DNA of 27,971 bases from Spirogloea muscicola (GCA_009602725.1 WELB01000239.1:43125-71095); one strand, 5' to 3'. Numbered from the stretch's first letter, positions 12,801 through 23,180 are shown. Translations and numbers: made by a program. Notes: generated from the letters alone by a model not told the origin.

Positions 12801-13742
12801 ACGACAAGTAGGCCCACGTCCCCTCTTGTGCTACAGCCGCCTCGGGCGCTGCAGCATGCACGGCTTATCACAGGCTCTGAGGTTGGCGAAAGAAGCACGT
12901 CCGGGCTCTTGTAGCTGCAGCATTCCCAAAGGCCATTGCACAGGATGCATGCAACAGACTCTCGCCCGACAGATCATAGGGGTGGATATGAGTGATTCCT
13001 CGACTCACAAGGAGGGAGGGTAGTAAGAGGACCACAGGGGAGCAAAGCAACAGCACTCACGTCAGGTGCACTAGCATCCACAATATCCAGCACGTGGGCA
13101 AGGGTCCGCAAGTTGCTGCCAAGCCTTTCGGAGAGCTGGTAGTTGACACGGGCCGCAGTGGGCTGCCCCTCTGACGTCAGAGCCTCAAGTCGAAACACCC
13201 TGCAGTATGGCGGAGGCACATTTCCTTGTCAAACACCAATCTACTGCCCGTCCACTCGGCCTGCTCGGTGAGTGCCGGACGTCCAGCCAAGCGAGGTTTG
13301 CACTGGAGCGTGCGCCCCGCTCAGGAGGCTTACGGCTCTACGCTCGCGGCACTTCTACGCAAGGCGCGGCGCGCTCGATAGCTGGCTCAGTCGTGGCTGG
13401 CTCGCCGCAGTGTTGCAAGGCGCTCTGCCCGTGCCAGCCTTCGCCTTGGGCTGGAGGCGGCGGGGGCCCGCTCGGGATGGAGAGCTGGCGGGCCGGCCGC
13501 GAGGCGGCGGCCACTCACGCGCTGGCCTCCGGCGCCATCTCGAAGCGGCTGGGGATGCGGCGGGCCAGGCGGCTGCCGTAGGCGGCGGGGACGTGCAGGC
13601 GCAGGCGCTGGCCGGCGAGCGCCAGGAAAACCTCGCCGGGCTCAACGGCCGACACCTCCAGCGCGCGCGTGCGGCCGGGCGCGAGCGTGGACAGCCACGC
13701 CGTGGCCTCCAGCTCCAGCTGCTCGCGCAGCAGCGCCGCCAT
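6897..13742 (-). CDS. Unassigned large protein, about 20 exons (hypothetical)
   Basis: I do not recognise the family. Exons in transcript order: 13742-13519, 13199-13061, 12763-12640, 12511-12372, 11904-11809, 11680-11584, 11469-11408, 11298-11247, 11099-11032, 10581-10516, 10241-10107, 9941-9851, 9700-9548, 9385-9318, 8796-8669, 8550-8376, 8233-7937, 7811-7736, 7489-7416, 7208-6897. All have GT donors and AG acceptors and join in frame to about 858 aa ending in TAG. The start MAALLREQ has only 14 bases of leader before the N gap. Exon 3 holds IYLDDLDYL; exon 10 holds a CLTC pair; exons 16-17 are charged and helical (NKDLEEELANFKLRQEKA); the last about 70 residues are basic, Ser/Pro-rich and probably disordered. 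I see no signal peptide or clear membrane span. Weak points are exon 10 and the junction 9318/8796, where a longer exon 14 (to 9076) is possible. Phase consistency over so many exons makes a real gene likely. Confidence 0.75.
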
Positions 13743-13756
13743 GGCGGGCGGCCGGG

Positions 13757-14376
13757 NNNNNNNNNNNNNNNNNNNNNNNNNNNNNNNNNNNNNNNNNNNN
13801 NNNNNNNNNNNNNNNNNNNNNNNNNNNNNNNNNNNNNNNNNNNNNNNNNNNNNNNNNNNNNNNNNNNNNNNNNNNNNNNNNNNNNNNNNNNNNNNNNNNN
13901 NNNNNNNNNNNNNNNNNNNNNNNNNNNNNNNNNNNNNNNNNNNNNNNNNNNNNNNNNNNNNNNNNNNNNNNNNNNNNNNNNNNNNNNNNNNNNNNNNNNN
14001 NNNNNNNNNNNNNNNNNNNNNNNNNNNNNNNNNNNNNNNNNNNNNNNNNNNNNNNNNNNNNNNNNNNNNNNNNNNNNNNNNNNNNNNNNNNNNNNNNNNN
14101 NNNNNNNNNNNNNNNNNNNNNNNNNNNNNNNNNNNNNNNNNNNNNNNNNNNNNNNNNNNNNNNNNNNNNNNNNNNNNNNNNNNNNNNNNNNNNNNNNNNN
14201 NNNNNNNNNNNNNNNNNNNNNNNNNNNNNNNNNNNNNNNNNNNNNNNNNNNNNNNNNNNNNNNNNNNNNNNNNNNNNNNNNNNNNNNNNNNNNNNNNNNN
14301 NNNNNNNNNNNNNNNNNNNNNNNNNNNNNNNNNNNNNNNNNNNNNNNNNNNNNNNNNNNNNNNNNNNNNNNNNNNN
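13757..14376. other. Assembly gap of 620 N
   Basis: The run of N lies between the start codon of the minus-strand gene (13742) and the first visible SGF11 codons (14377 on). Both flanks are very GC-rich, which often causes such gaps. The gap hides the SGF11 start and any shared promoter. Long frames that appear to read through it are artefacts of translating N. Confidence 0.99.
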
Positions 14377-15787
14377 CCCAGCCGCCGGCAGCTGCCGCCA
14401 CCACCGCCGGCGGCCCTGTCAGCTCCTCGGCCGGCGCCGCGGCTGCCGCTCCCGTGGCCGCCGCCGCCGCTTCTGGCGACAAGGCGGACGAGGAGATCCG
14501 GCGGCTGCAGGCGCAGGTGGACGCCACGCGGCGCCTGGCGGCCAGCCTCAGGGGGCCGTCCCTGCCGGGCCAGGTGTTGATGGCCTGCATCCTGCCAGCA
14601 GCTCACTGACTGACTGCATTCCCGTGAGCTGCAAGTTGTATCGGTCTCGGCGGCCTGCGGCCTGGCAACCGCTTTAGCAGAGACAGGGGCTGACGTGCGA
14701 CACTGCCAAGTGCCTCTTGCCTGCGCAGATTTTGGCTGTCTATGCCGACATCCTTGAGTCGCTCATCATGGACGTGGCCGCGGAGGCCCACCGGGCCATC
14801 CGCCTCGGGCTGGACCACCGGCTCCACGCCAATGCCGACTGCGAGGACGAGGACAGCATCACATTCTGGGGAGGCCAGGCTGCACGCCGGGCACAGGACG
14901 CCCAGATGGGCTGCAGCACTGAGGGCGGCAGCAAGCACGCGGTTGACGTTTTCGGCCAGAGCCACCCGTCCGTAGCCACCGACACCTTCCAGTGCCTGAA
15001 TTGCGAGCGGCTCGTCACAGCCGGACGCTACGCTCCCCACCTTGAAAAGTGCATGGGCAAGGTCAATCCTCAGCATCCTCCGCTGCTAAGCCCGCCCGCG
15101 AACCTGCGTATGTGGCTCACCCGCTGAGGTGGCCCCCAACATGGCGGCTGAGTCCTGAGCTAAGTCGGGGCTGGGCACGTGCCATGGCAGGGCCGGAATG
15201 CGAGCCGTGTGGCAAATCGGAACCTCCACAGCCAGTCTCACAAGCGCCAGCGGGCCAGCCCTGCACCATCCACCTTGGTCGGGACGAGTGCTGGTGTTGT
15301 CGTCGTAGGAGCGGGCAACGTGGCCAACACGACTCCAGACCTCACCCCGGACGGCTCCCTTCACAGCAGCCAGGACTTGGGCGATGCAAGCTCCCAGGAG
15401 AGCCAGGACGACGAGGCTAAGGTGAACGCTCGCTGCTCCAATCACGACCCAGTTCTGCCCAACTTCAACGACCATCCTGACCAGCACGTCCACAAGAATT
15501 AACATGGGCAGTGTTCACATTCAGATTTGTGGTATGCTTGGTGTGTACTTGCTGACACTTGGTTGTCCTTGGGTTGAGCATTGCCAATCAGGACATGTCG
15601 TACGGTCCACCTGCGCCCGGGAGGATGCAGCAGCAGCGGCGAAGCACATTTGCACCATCCCGCAAGCCTCGGTTAAGCTTGAACAACCACACCAACCTGC
15701 TGGCGTCTGAGCCTCCCGTACCCGGCTGGCAAGCGCCCAGCGGCACCGACGACGTGCCATTTCAATTGACTGGTATTTGCTTCTCGG
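14377..15787 (+). CDS. SGF11: SGF11 / ATXN7L3-like SAGA deubiquitinase-module subunit (5' partial)
   Basis: Subunit of the SAGA histone H2B deubiquitinase module; in the family its zinc finger docks the module on the nucleosome. Visible exons: ?-14574, 14729-15061, 15191-15421, and probably 15592 onward, all phase 0. The first is Ala-rich and ends in a helix (DEEIRRLQAQVDATRRLA). Exon 2 begins with the conserved amphipathic segment VYADILESLIMDVAAEAHRA, which matches the ATXN7L3 pattern IYADLVED...EVHRA. It then has VDVFGQ and the C-x2-C-x9-H-x3-C finger (CLNCERLVTAGRYAPHLEKC). Across the intron at 15062 CMGK joins GRNASRVANR, the family's hallmark continuation. Exon 4 (DMSYGPPAPGRM...) is basic and resembles the usual tail; its frame stays open to 16014, so the end given here (a possible GT donor) is uncertain. 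A roughly 50-residue segment between helix and finger is longer than usual. Confidence 0.88.
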
Positions 15788-16014
15788 CCGTCTTGCAGCC
15801 GCTTTCAGGGGTTGTCGTGTGGTCTGAGCATGCAACAGTTGACCTGCCTGCCCCAGGGTCCAGCGGACCTGCTGATGGCAGAGCATTCACTGTTGAGCTT
15901 GTAGGTAACAACCTTGAACCGGGAGTCCGGAGGAGCAAAGGCGACCCTGCCGTCACTGCTGTTGGAGAGAGGGACCGCAGCCCGTACCTTGCATCCCCCC
16001 AGGCCTCTGGCTGA

Positions 16015-17086
16015 GGGCAGGAGCAGCCTGCTTGAGGTGGCCACCTTTCCGAGTAAACAAGGTAACCTGTCATATGAAGCTTGAGCACTCCTATTGAGCA
16101 GGCAGCAGAGACCACAGGGCCCCTGCTTGGTGCATGACCACACCAGCATCACGCCGTAGCGGCCGCTCATCAGCAGCACGCATGTCAGCAAAGGGAAAAC
16201 CGACACTGCTGCCTAGATCCACAGCCATTTTTCCCAGCCAGGAGGTGTCAGCCTTGGTTATTACTGACTCAGCACTGTTCCAGCATGAGACAGTCCTGGG
16301 TAACCTTAATCTGGATAGGACCTAGATTAAACAGGCTGCTAATTACTTCATTCTTTCAAGGGGCATCCACAGGTCTTCTTGCAAGCCAGCAAATTGCAAT
16401 CATTACCGCTGGCTCGCTTAATATTGTGAGCAATTCCCTATCGGGCGCTGTCTTATTTCCAGCCAGGAGTGCATATGCTGTTAAGACTGCCTTGCTGAAT
16501 TCTAAGAGCAACTGTGAAGTAGCTCGTCAGCAAATACTATTGCGGGTGGAGGTCAGTGCAGCGAATCGGTTTAGAATGGCACGTCTTTGAGCAATGGACA
16601 GGTCCAAGCTCTTGCAAACTCTGAAGTTCCCCTACGTTTGGAGTGACGCGAGCATCACAAGTGTTGTACTCGACACAAGGCTATGCCATGCGCAGCATAG
16701 ACAACCACTTGATCGTCCACCATGGATTGGTCACTAATGCAAGACCAGAGCTCAAGAGAGTAGCGCTCCCTTTCGCAACAGAGCTCAGGCGTGTAATAGC
16801 ACATCCAAAGTATCTGCATCGAACAATCTGCAGGTTCCAGCATCGCATCAGACGTGCGAGGCAACAAGACCCCTACCAGCAATCTGCTATACATTGGTAG
16901 TGTCGGAGCCTTTGTGTGCTTTGCCTAAGCTGAAGCACAGAAGCAGCTCGCGGAGCGCGTATGCTACAGCCCGCTCCTAGTCTCAACATTATTGTGCTGG
17001 TGTCACACCGTGCACAGCACACCAATGTTGTCCCTCTCACTGGATGTGAGCAGAAGCAGTTAGAACTGGCTCCATAGCTTGTGTGC
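16015..17086. other. Intergenic region, no gene recognised
   Basis: This lies between the open frame that may end SGF11 and the 3' end of the minus-strand tetraspanin gene, so it holds two convergent 3' ends. Frames of 60-100 codons occur on both strands, for example 16285-16590, but show no recognisable motif, no coherent splice pattern and no good start context. I see no RNA gene. Confidence 0.55.
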
Positions 17087-19057
17087 TCAGAGTATTGTGC
17101 ATGTTCCAGAACCACGCCCCTCTGGGCCTCTCGCAGGCCGGGAGCCTGCCTGGGCAGCCAGTCTACCTCCTTCGGCGTTGTACGTGAACTCATTCGTGTC
17201 CAGCCCATACTGCAAGGAGCAGCCCGACATGGCACAGTCAGGTGTGCAAGGTGACAGCTTCGAGCGGTCCAGCCTCAAGCACAGATTACTAGGTCAATGA
17301 GCAAGACATGATGCCTGAGTGAGTGGAGCCGCAGGCTCTGAAGTGGCTTGCATCGAGCCAGCCAGCACCTCACACTCAAAAGCGCACCTTGTCGAGCATG
17401 CGCGTTCGCCAGGGGTCAGTCTTGCCGGCGCTCCTAGGGTCGGCGGCACTCGCTGTCGGCGGCAACGATGCCACATGGGCAGGCGCCGCGGCCTGACGCG
17501 GCAACAGCGGCTGCCTTCCTGCGGGTCGAAGGTACTCGTCATCCTCGTCCTCAAAGTGCCTCCTGCCATCCTGCATAGCCCGCAGCGTCATCGCCAGCAG
17601 GAGTGCAAGGACCTGTTCACAAGGCATGGTGAGGCCCGAGGCCTAAGTCAGAAACAAGCCCAGACCATCAGCACATGGCTAGCAGGCTGTGCTGCGCGCC
17701 TCTGCAGGACCTTGTTGATGAAAGAGATTCCAACCCAACATGTGTCATGTTTAGCTTGCAGCAGCGCTCCAGCCGTAATCACCTCAAGGCTGATAATGGC
17801 AAGGCCAACCCACTTGCAAATCTCCAGGTTTTTTAGAACAAACGCCTTGGTGCGCTCCAGCTCTCCAGTGGGGTCATCGGGCAGGTCCTGCACAGATACC
17901 AACGAGCATTGACGATGAGCTGAGGCATGTACGCCCAGCCATGGCCGAACCGCAAGTCGATGGTCGTTCTCCAGCCCTTTCAGCCAGAGCTCTGCGTCTC
18001 ACGTGGCGCAAAGAGGATCACTAGAGAGCACAGATTGCCAGGCCACGTAGACGCTGGCTGTTGCTGGCCGTCTCTCCATATGACATAGGTACAGCGTTGG
18101 CTTGCATGGCACGCACAACAGCCTCCATGTCGACTCACGAGGCCATAGGCAAAAGTAGCTTGCTGCAAAAGCACTCACCCTCTCCCACGACCTGTCAAGG
18201 TACAGTGCCGCGGCAGTGGTGCCCTGAAGGAGCAGCAGGACGCCCAAGCCGAATGTGTACTGCGGATGGAACAGCAGGTGGACTGCCAAGTCAGGAGCTG
18301 GGGCCACTCTGAGGCACTCATCCTTCGCATGACCAGTCTGACCAACCGGGCTTGACGACCTAGCCCAATTACCGATAAGTACCGAAAGACCATCCGACTG
18401 TCCGCGTGTGCCTTCCAAGAGATGCCAGCAGCAGTTGCTTTGACTTGACAGAAGCGGGCATGCGTGAGGACAACAAGAGGAGCAGTGAATTGGAGCGAGG
18501 AGGAGGGGAAGACGTTACGCAGGAGAGGCAGCATGCATGGCCGCTCTCGCCGGCGACCGCACCGATGAAGGTAACGCAGGCGATGAAGACGCCGGCTCCC
18601 AGGAAGGCGTAGATGAACCTGGAAATGGCTGGCAGCCATGAGCTGAGCCAGCTGGCAGAGGCAGGGCATGCTTGGCTGCGGCCATTGCGGCACTGATTGC
18701 GACGCAAGCGCAGGCCGCCGCTGCGGCAGCTGACTTGGGTTGCGGGAAAGGGAGGAAGGCAAGTGAGCACCAGGGCTTGGGGAGCTCGAAGCGCGGCTCG
18801 TCAGAGCCAAGTGCATCCACCGGGCTGCTCACACTGCCCAGCCTGCCCTTAGCGACGGCGGCGAGGAAGGAGGGGCCCGCGGGGGCGGCGAAGGATGCCG
18901 CCGGGACGGCAACAGCGGCGGCGACGTCGTCGGGGTCGGTGTGCCGGTTGTACTCGCCGAGCATCCAGACGGCGTACACGACGGCAAGCACGCCGGCGAG
19001 CGCCAGGAAGAAGTTGGCCAGCTTCAGCGTGCACAGCAGGAAGCCCTGGCAGCCCAT
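17087..19057 (-). CDS. TOM2A: TOM2A-like tetraspanin, 6 exons
   Basis: Four-span membrane protein, 306 aa. Arabidopsis TOM2A is a host membrane protein that tobamoviruses need for replication and that partners TOM1; its role in an alga is unknown. Exons: 19057-18771, 18618-18519, 18259-18179, 17887-17783, 17612-17388, 17209-17087, all GT-AG and in frame. The start MGCQGFLLCTLKLANF matches the family's first helix (about 6-33). Exon 1 ends TG and exon 2 begins G, restoring the conserved LPKPWFIY before helix 2 (95-118). CCLSCY leads into helix 3 (130-149). The short large loop has DRSWERDLPDDPTGELE, then CKWVG and helix 4 (175-197). The tail is the strongest evidence: DEDDEYLRP, TDPWRTRMLDK joined to YGLDTNEFTYN, ending in CTIL, a C-terminal prenylation-type box. 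The first loop (about 35-93) is Ala-rich and longer than in the family members I recall. Confidence 0.93.
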
Positions 19058-19751
19058 CGTGCCACAGCGACGCCGGCGGAGGCCGCAGCGGCGGGGGCCG
19101 CGGCGGCGCGAAGGCCGCGCCGCCGGGAGCCGGGAGGAGGGGGGGGGGTAGTCCGGGAGATAAAAAGCGACTGCTGAAGCGAGATAGACGGCTGCGAAGT
19201 GGCGTCGTCAGCGTAAGCCGGCAACTTCCATGTCGTTAAAAAAACATTTGTAAGGCTAGTATTGGCCTCCCTTCCAATGTCATGCGCACCGCGCGCCTTC
19301 TCTCATGTCGAGGGAGGTGGAGTGGCATCCACAGCGGGAAACCACAACGCCACAAGAGGAATGTGGGAAACAAGAGGGAAAGGGCTTTCCACCAGGGGGC
19401 GCCTTCCGGCCCTTGGCTCCCTGCCGGTGATGGCTGGCTTTGCGATGCTGCGGAGCCGCAGCCGCAGGCTGGGCAGGCTAGGCCCCCCTCTTACATTCAG
19501 CCTTCCAGCTCCAGACCAAGGCTCACACACCAGCGCCCCTGACGCCCCCGCCGCCGCCGCGGCGCTGCCGGCCGAGGCTGCTGCCCGCGCTCAGAGTCCC
19601 GCGGCGGGGCCGCCAGTGACCCGGACGGCTGCGGGCCCTGCTCGCGGCAGCGCCCTGGGCCGCCGCGCAGCAGCCGGCACTCGTGGGATCAGTTCCCGCG
19701 GCTCTGAGCCGTCATTCCGGCCGCCGCAGTCCTCGGCCTTCCGCCGAGGCG
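19058..19751. promoter_or_regulatory. Divergent promoter region between TOM2A and FMN/riboflavin kinase
   Basis: This 694-bp spacer separates the starts of two divergently transcribed genes, so it should hold both promoters. It is GC-rich near the tetraspanin start, has an AT-rich TATA-like stretch (GATAAAAAG) near 19160, and contains the repeat fragment 19235-19304 listed separately. The right part (19540-19750) is GC-rich and in-frame open, so the kinase could start upstream of 19752, for example at the in-frame ATG at 19683. Promoter elements are inferred from geometry and composition only. Confidence 0.45.
19235..19304 (+). repeat. Solo copy of the LINE 3'-end block
   Basis: About 70 bp matches 25498-25567 with roughly seven mismatches, sharing the words CATTTGTAAGGCTAG, TTGGCCTCCCTT and CATGCGCACCGCGCGCC. 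At 25498 the block begins 28 bases after the stop codon of the LINE C-terminal tail. An inverted copy at 26771-26832 lies on the 3' side of another tail (stop at 26992). This copy therefore looks like the remnant of a strongly 5'-truncated insertion. It sits between the TOM2A and FMN/riboflavin kinase starts, 178 bases upstream of the TOM2A ATG. Confidence 0.75.
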
Positions 19752-22700
19752 ATGTCTCCAGAAGTCGCGACTCCGGCTGCGGCACCGCCGGAGGCAGCCT
19801 CCGCCGCCTCTGGCCCCACTGCGGCCCCTGCGCGTGCTGCCACGCACGTCATCCTCGACCTCGACGGCACCCTGCTAGACACAGGTGGCCACCCTGCCGT
19901 CCACCTCCTTGCTCTATTCCGTCAAAGTCATGGTCAACATAAACGTTATACATTAGCAGCTTCAGCACCTGAAACAGCCCTATGCTCTTCATGGTGGAGC
20001 GGAGCTAGTAGAGACTTGCTGCCACTTCTGCGCCGCTACTGACTGGCAGCGCAACAGCAGCAGGCCATTGGTATAGCAGCTGAGGTATGGAGCATGGCCG
20101 CTTCGCAGAGCGCCTGGTCCAGGACGCGTCCCGCACCATTGTCGAGGGGTTCGGGCGTACATGGACCACCGCCAATGCCGCCAGCCGGCTCGGCAAGCGG
20201 CCTCTCGAGGGCTGCGCCTCGGTCGTAGAGGAGTTTGATCTGCCTTGCACGCCGGACGAGTACCTCGCACAGAGCATCACCCTCCTGGACGAGCGGTGAG
20301 AGGCCTCTGCACTACCTGTTTCTCCCACTAGATGCTGCGCGATTGTGTGATCTCTGCCCTCAAAGGCTGCAAACATTCTCGAGGCACGCAGTCATGCTCC
20401 TAAGGTGCAGCGATCATCTTATGCCGGGCACCAGTGCTTGTGCTTACTAGTGCTCTGGGCTTACGGGCAGCTGCTCACGGCAGGTGGCACCTGGCCAAGG
20501 CATTGCCTGGCGCTGAGCGGCTGCTCAAGCACCTCCACGCGCACTGCGTCCCGACGGCCCTGGCCACCAGCTCTCCGCTGCGCAACCTGGACAAGAAGCT
20601 GGATGTGTACCCAGGCAGGCACACCCACACTTTCCCAGACCAATAATTCATTGTCCAGGCTCTGAAGCCTCAATCGGAGTTCGGACTTAACCCCCTTGAC
20701 TTCGGATGCGTCACGGTGTTCATGCCGCCAACAGAGTGGCGAGAGATGCTCAATGTGACTGTGTGTGGCGACGAGGTGGAGAATGGCAAGCCTGCTCCGG
20801 ACATGTGAGTCTCGCTCCAGTCACTTTGGTCTTTGATGCATGTGTCTGCCGACAGATTCTGTCGGCACGCATCGTTTTTACGAAGTCACACAACTAGGAA
20901 CAGCTTATGTGTTTATCAAGTCTCAAAACTAGGAACTTGATAAATAGCAGCCTGCTAGCTAGCGCGTGCTTCCTGGAGCCATTGACATCACAGTAGAGCT
21001 TGCCTTTAGACAAGCTGTGGTCTGATGCTGTTAAGTGCGCTTGCCCGATGCCGCCCTGCAGCTTCTTGGAGGCGGCTAGACGACTGGGGGCTGAGCCCTG
21101 CAGCTGCCTTGTGGTCGAGGATGCCCCGTGAGCAAAATTTCCTGCCCCGCTCAAAATCTTCACATAGGCAGCAATGTCGTGGCACACTTATATCTCACTG
21201 TCCCAGCAGTGTTGCCGCAGCCTTCAACCACGAATTGGCAACGTCCAGCCAGCTGGCTTACAGCCCAGCAGCAACGCCGTCAAGGCTCTGACCTTGAGAT
21301 TTGTACTGTGGTGCACTGGTTGTGGTTTCAGCGCTGGGGTGGATGCAGGCAAAGCGGCCTGCATGCAGGTTGTGGCGGTGCCGTCAATGCCCAAGAAGAG
21401 CGACCGCCATCACTATGCCTCGGCGGATCTCATCCTTAGCTCTCTCCTTGACCTGAGGCTCGAGTCATGGAGCCTTCCACCCTTTGAAGACTGTGAGTGC
21501 ACCCGATTTCACAATCAAGTCTAGGTGATAGTGGCCGCCAAATGTTCTTGGTTTCCTTATCTTTGTGAGATGTAACTGCAGGAACGGGTAACAGCAAACG
21601 ATTTGCTATGAGCAGGTGCACACATTTGACAGATGGGTTGGTAAGCAAATGAGCATGAAGCGTGCAGGGATAGAGGAGGCTTTGCCCATTGATCCCTGGT
21701 ATGTTGGAGGCCCTGTCATCAAGGGCTTTGGCCGCGGCTCCAAGGTCCTTGGCATACCAACAGGTCAGATAAGGTCCTCAGAGGCCCAATCTGCAGCCTT
21801 TCTTCATATCCTAAGCGTTTGTGCGTTTTAGATGCTCAATTGATGCGGGCCAGCTGATGTTGTGGCTTCAGCACATGTCAGAGCATGGCTCTTTTTTGGA
21901 CTAGTCAGCCTTGATAGGACCTTGCCGATCACTGGCTCAAGGATGATGTGCAGCGCATCTGCCTCTACGGATGTGCCACAGCCAACCTTCCCACAGAGGC
22001 CTTCTCAAAGCAGCTGGCAGACCATGTGTGCGGCATATACTTGGGATGGGCTGGCCTGTCTGACAAGGGTACATTTAAGATGGTCATGAGCGTGGGTTGG
22101 AATCCGTACTTCGACAACTCAAAGAAGACAGTGGTGAGCATATACTTGCCAATGGCAGCCTTCCCACAAGCGCTACAACTTACGGGCAATCTAGCAGCGC
22201 AGCAGTGCCCTCTCATTGTGCAAGTCAATTGCAAAGTTGACCAGGCAGATTGCTTGTTTCTCGCTCCCAAGTTATGCAACTCCGATCTTGCATATGCTAG
22301 CATATGGGCTTATATGCAGTGTCATCTAGGATCTGCTGGCACTGAGGTGCTCATGGCTTTTCCACGCAGGAGCCCTGGTTGTTGCATGAATTCCCAGAAG
22401 ACTTCTATGGTGAGGAGCTGCGATTAGCTGTTGTTGGCTACATACGACCAGAGGCGAGCACTACTCCCCAACCACAACATTGTGCAAACCCATGTGTGGA
22501 TGTTCCACAGCCTTGAAATATCTTGGCATCGGGTTGTCAGACTGCAAGGGGTGCTCATGATGAACTTGTAGGCAGGGCCACAGTGTCATCCCCCACTTTC
22601 CAGTGCATGTTTGGCATGTTGTGTGTTTGCTTGGCAAATGCAGGTCGAAGACCAGCCTCTCCTCCTGATCTCCACTTCCTGACTATTGTCTTCCTCTAAC

Positions 22701-22894
22701 AGGCGAACTTTCCAAGTCTGGATGCTCTTGTAGCCCGTATTCACAGGGATGGGGACATTGCGAGAAGAGCGCTGGATGTGCCCCCATTTAGAAATCATGT
22801 GACTGATCCATACCTTACGACGAGCTTGACAACGAGCTTGGCATCGAAGTCCGACGAGGCCGTCAACCTTGGGAGGCTTGATGGAGCAATTTAG
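19752..22894 (+). CDS. FHY: Bifunctional FMN hydrolase / riboflavin kinase, 10 exons
   Basis: Makes FMN from riboflavin and ATP (C-terminal domain) and dephosphorylates FMN (N-terminal HAD domain), like Arabidopsis FMN/FHY. Exons: 19752-19884, 20085-20295, 20484-20614, 20735-20804, 21062-21127, 21332-21492, 21668-21763, 21982-22133, 22370-22453, 22703-22894; 431 aa, stop TAG. HAD motifs: DLDGTLLDT (nucleophile D36, D38), ALATSS (about 143-145), GKPAPD (K177), VVEDAPAGV (E201, D202). The linker WIEEALPIDPWYVGGPVIKGFGRG leads into the kinase: KVLGIPTAN with the Mg/ATP-binding Thr and Asn, GWNPYF, and E341 in EPWLLHEFPEDFYGEELRL, the position of the family's catalytic Glu. It ends with GYIRPE/ANFPSLDALVARIHRD. 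The introns after 20614 and 22453 appear to have GC donors. The N-terminal 30 residues are Ala/Pro-rich, unlike a typical transit peptide, so location is open. An in-frame ATG at 19683 would add 23 residues. Confidence 0.95.
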
Positions 22895-23180
22895 CATTCA
22901 AGATCACAAATGGTGCTCATCACACGATTGACCACCCTTTTAAAGTATATTCTTTTAGGTTCTTGGGAGCAAGAGCCCGCGAGTCCGGCAGTAAGAGCTG
23001 AGTGGGGGGCTGCCAGGCCCTAATAATAAGGACCAGGCACTTCGGCTAGCAGGGGGAGGATCAAGTCATATTTCAGACATCAAGCGTCTGGATGTTCGAA
23101 CATGAGGGTGTAGAGATCCGGGTACGTTACTCTTGAGCCAAGGGTATTGAGCTGTAATGCAGCCCTGGGTTCCTATTAAA
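22895..23180. other. Spacer between riboflavin kinase and LINE mosaic
   Basis: This is the 3' flank of the riboflavin kinase gene, followed by sequence of unclear origin. I see no gene, RNA motif or clear match to the hairpin units, which become recognisable from about 23200. Confidence 0.5.

Noticed and set aside
13272-14609. Long open frames of 300-445 codons on both strands across 13757-14376
   Set aside because: They exist only because N codons are read as open. The real coding content is the minus-strand exon left of the gap and SGF11 right of it.
16134-16900. Plus-strand frames of 60-100 codons between SGF11 and TOM2A
   Set aside because: No motif, no coherent splice chain and no composition shift; consistent with chance frames.
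23070-23150. Possible tRNA gene (GTTCGAACA resembles a B box)
   Set aside because: No matching A box, acceptor stem or cloverleaf could be drawn around it.
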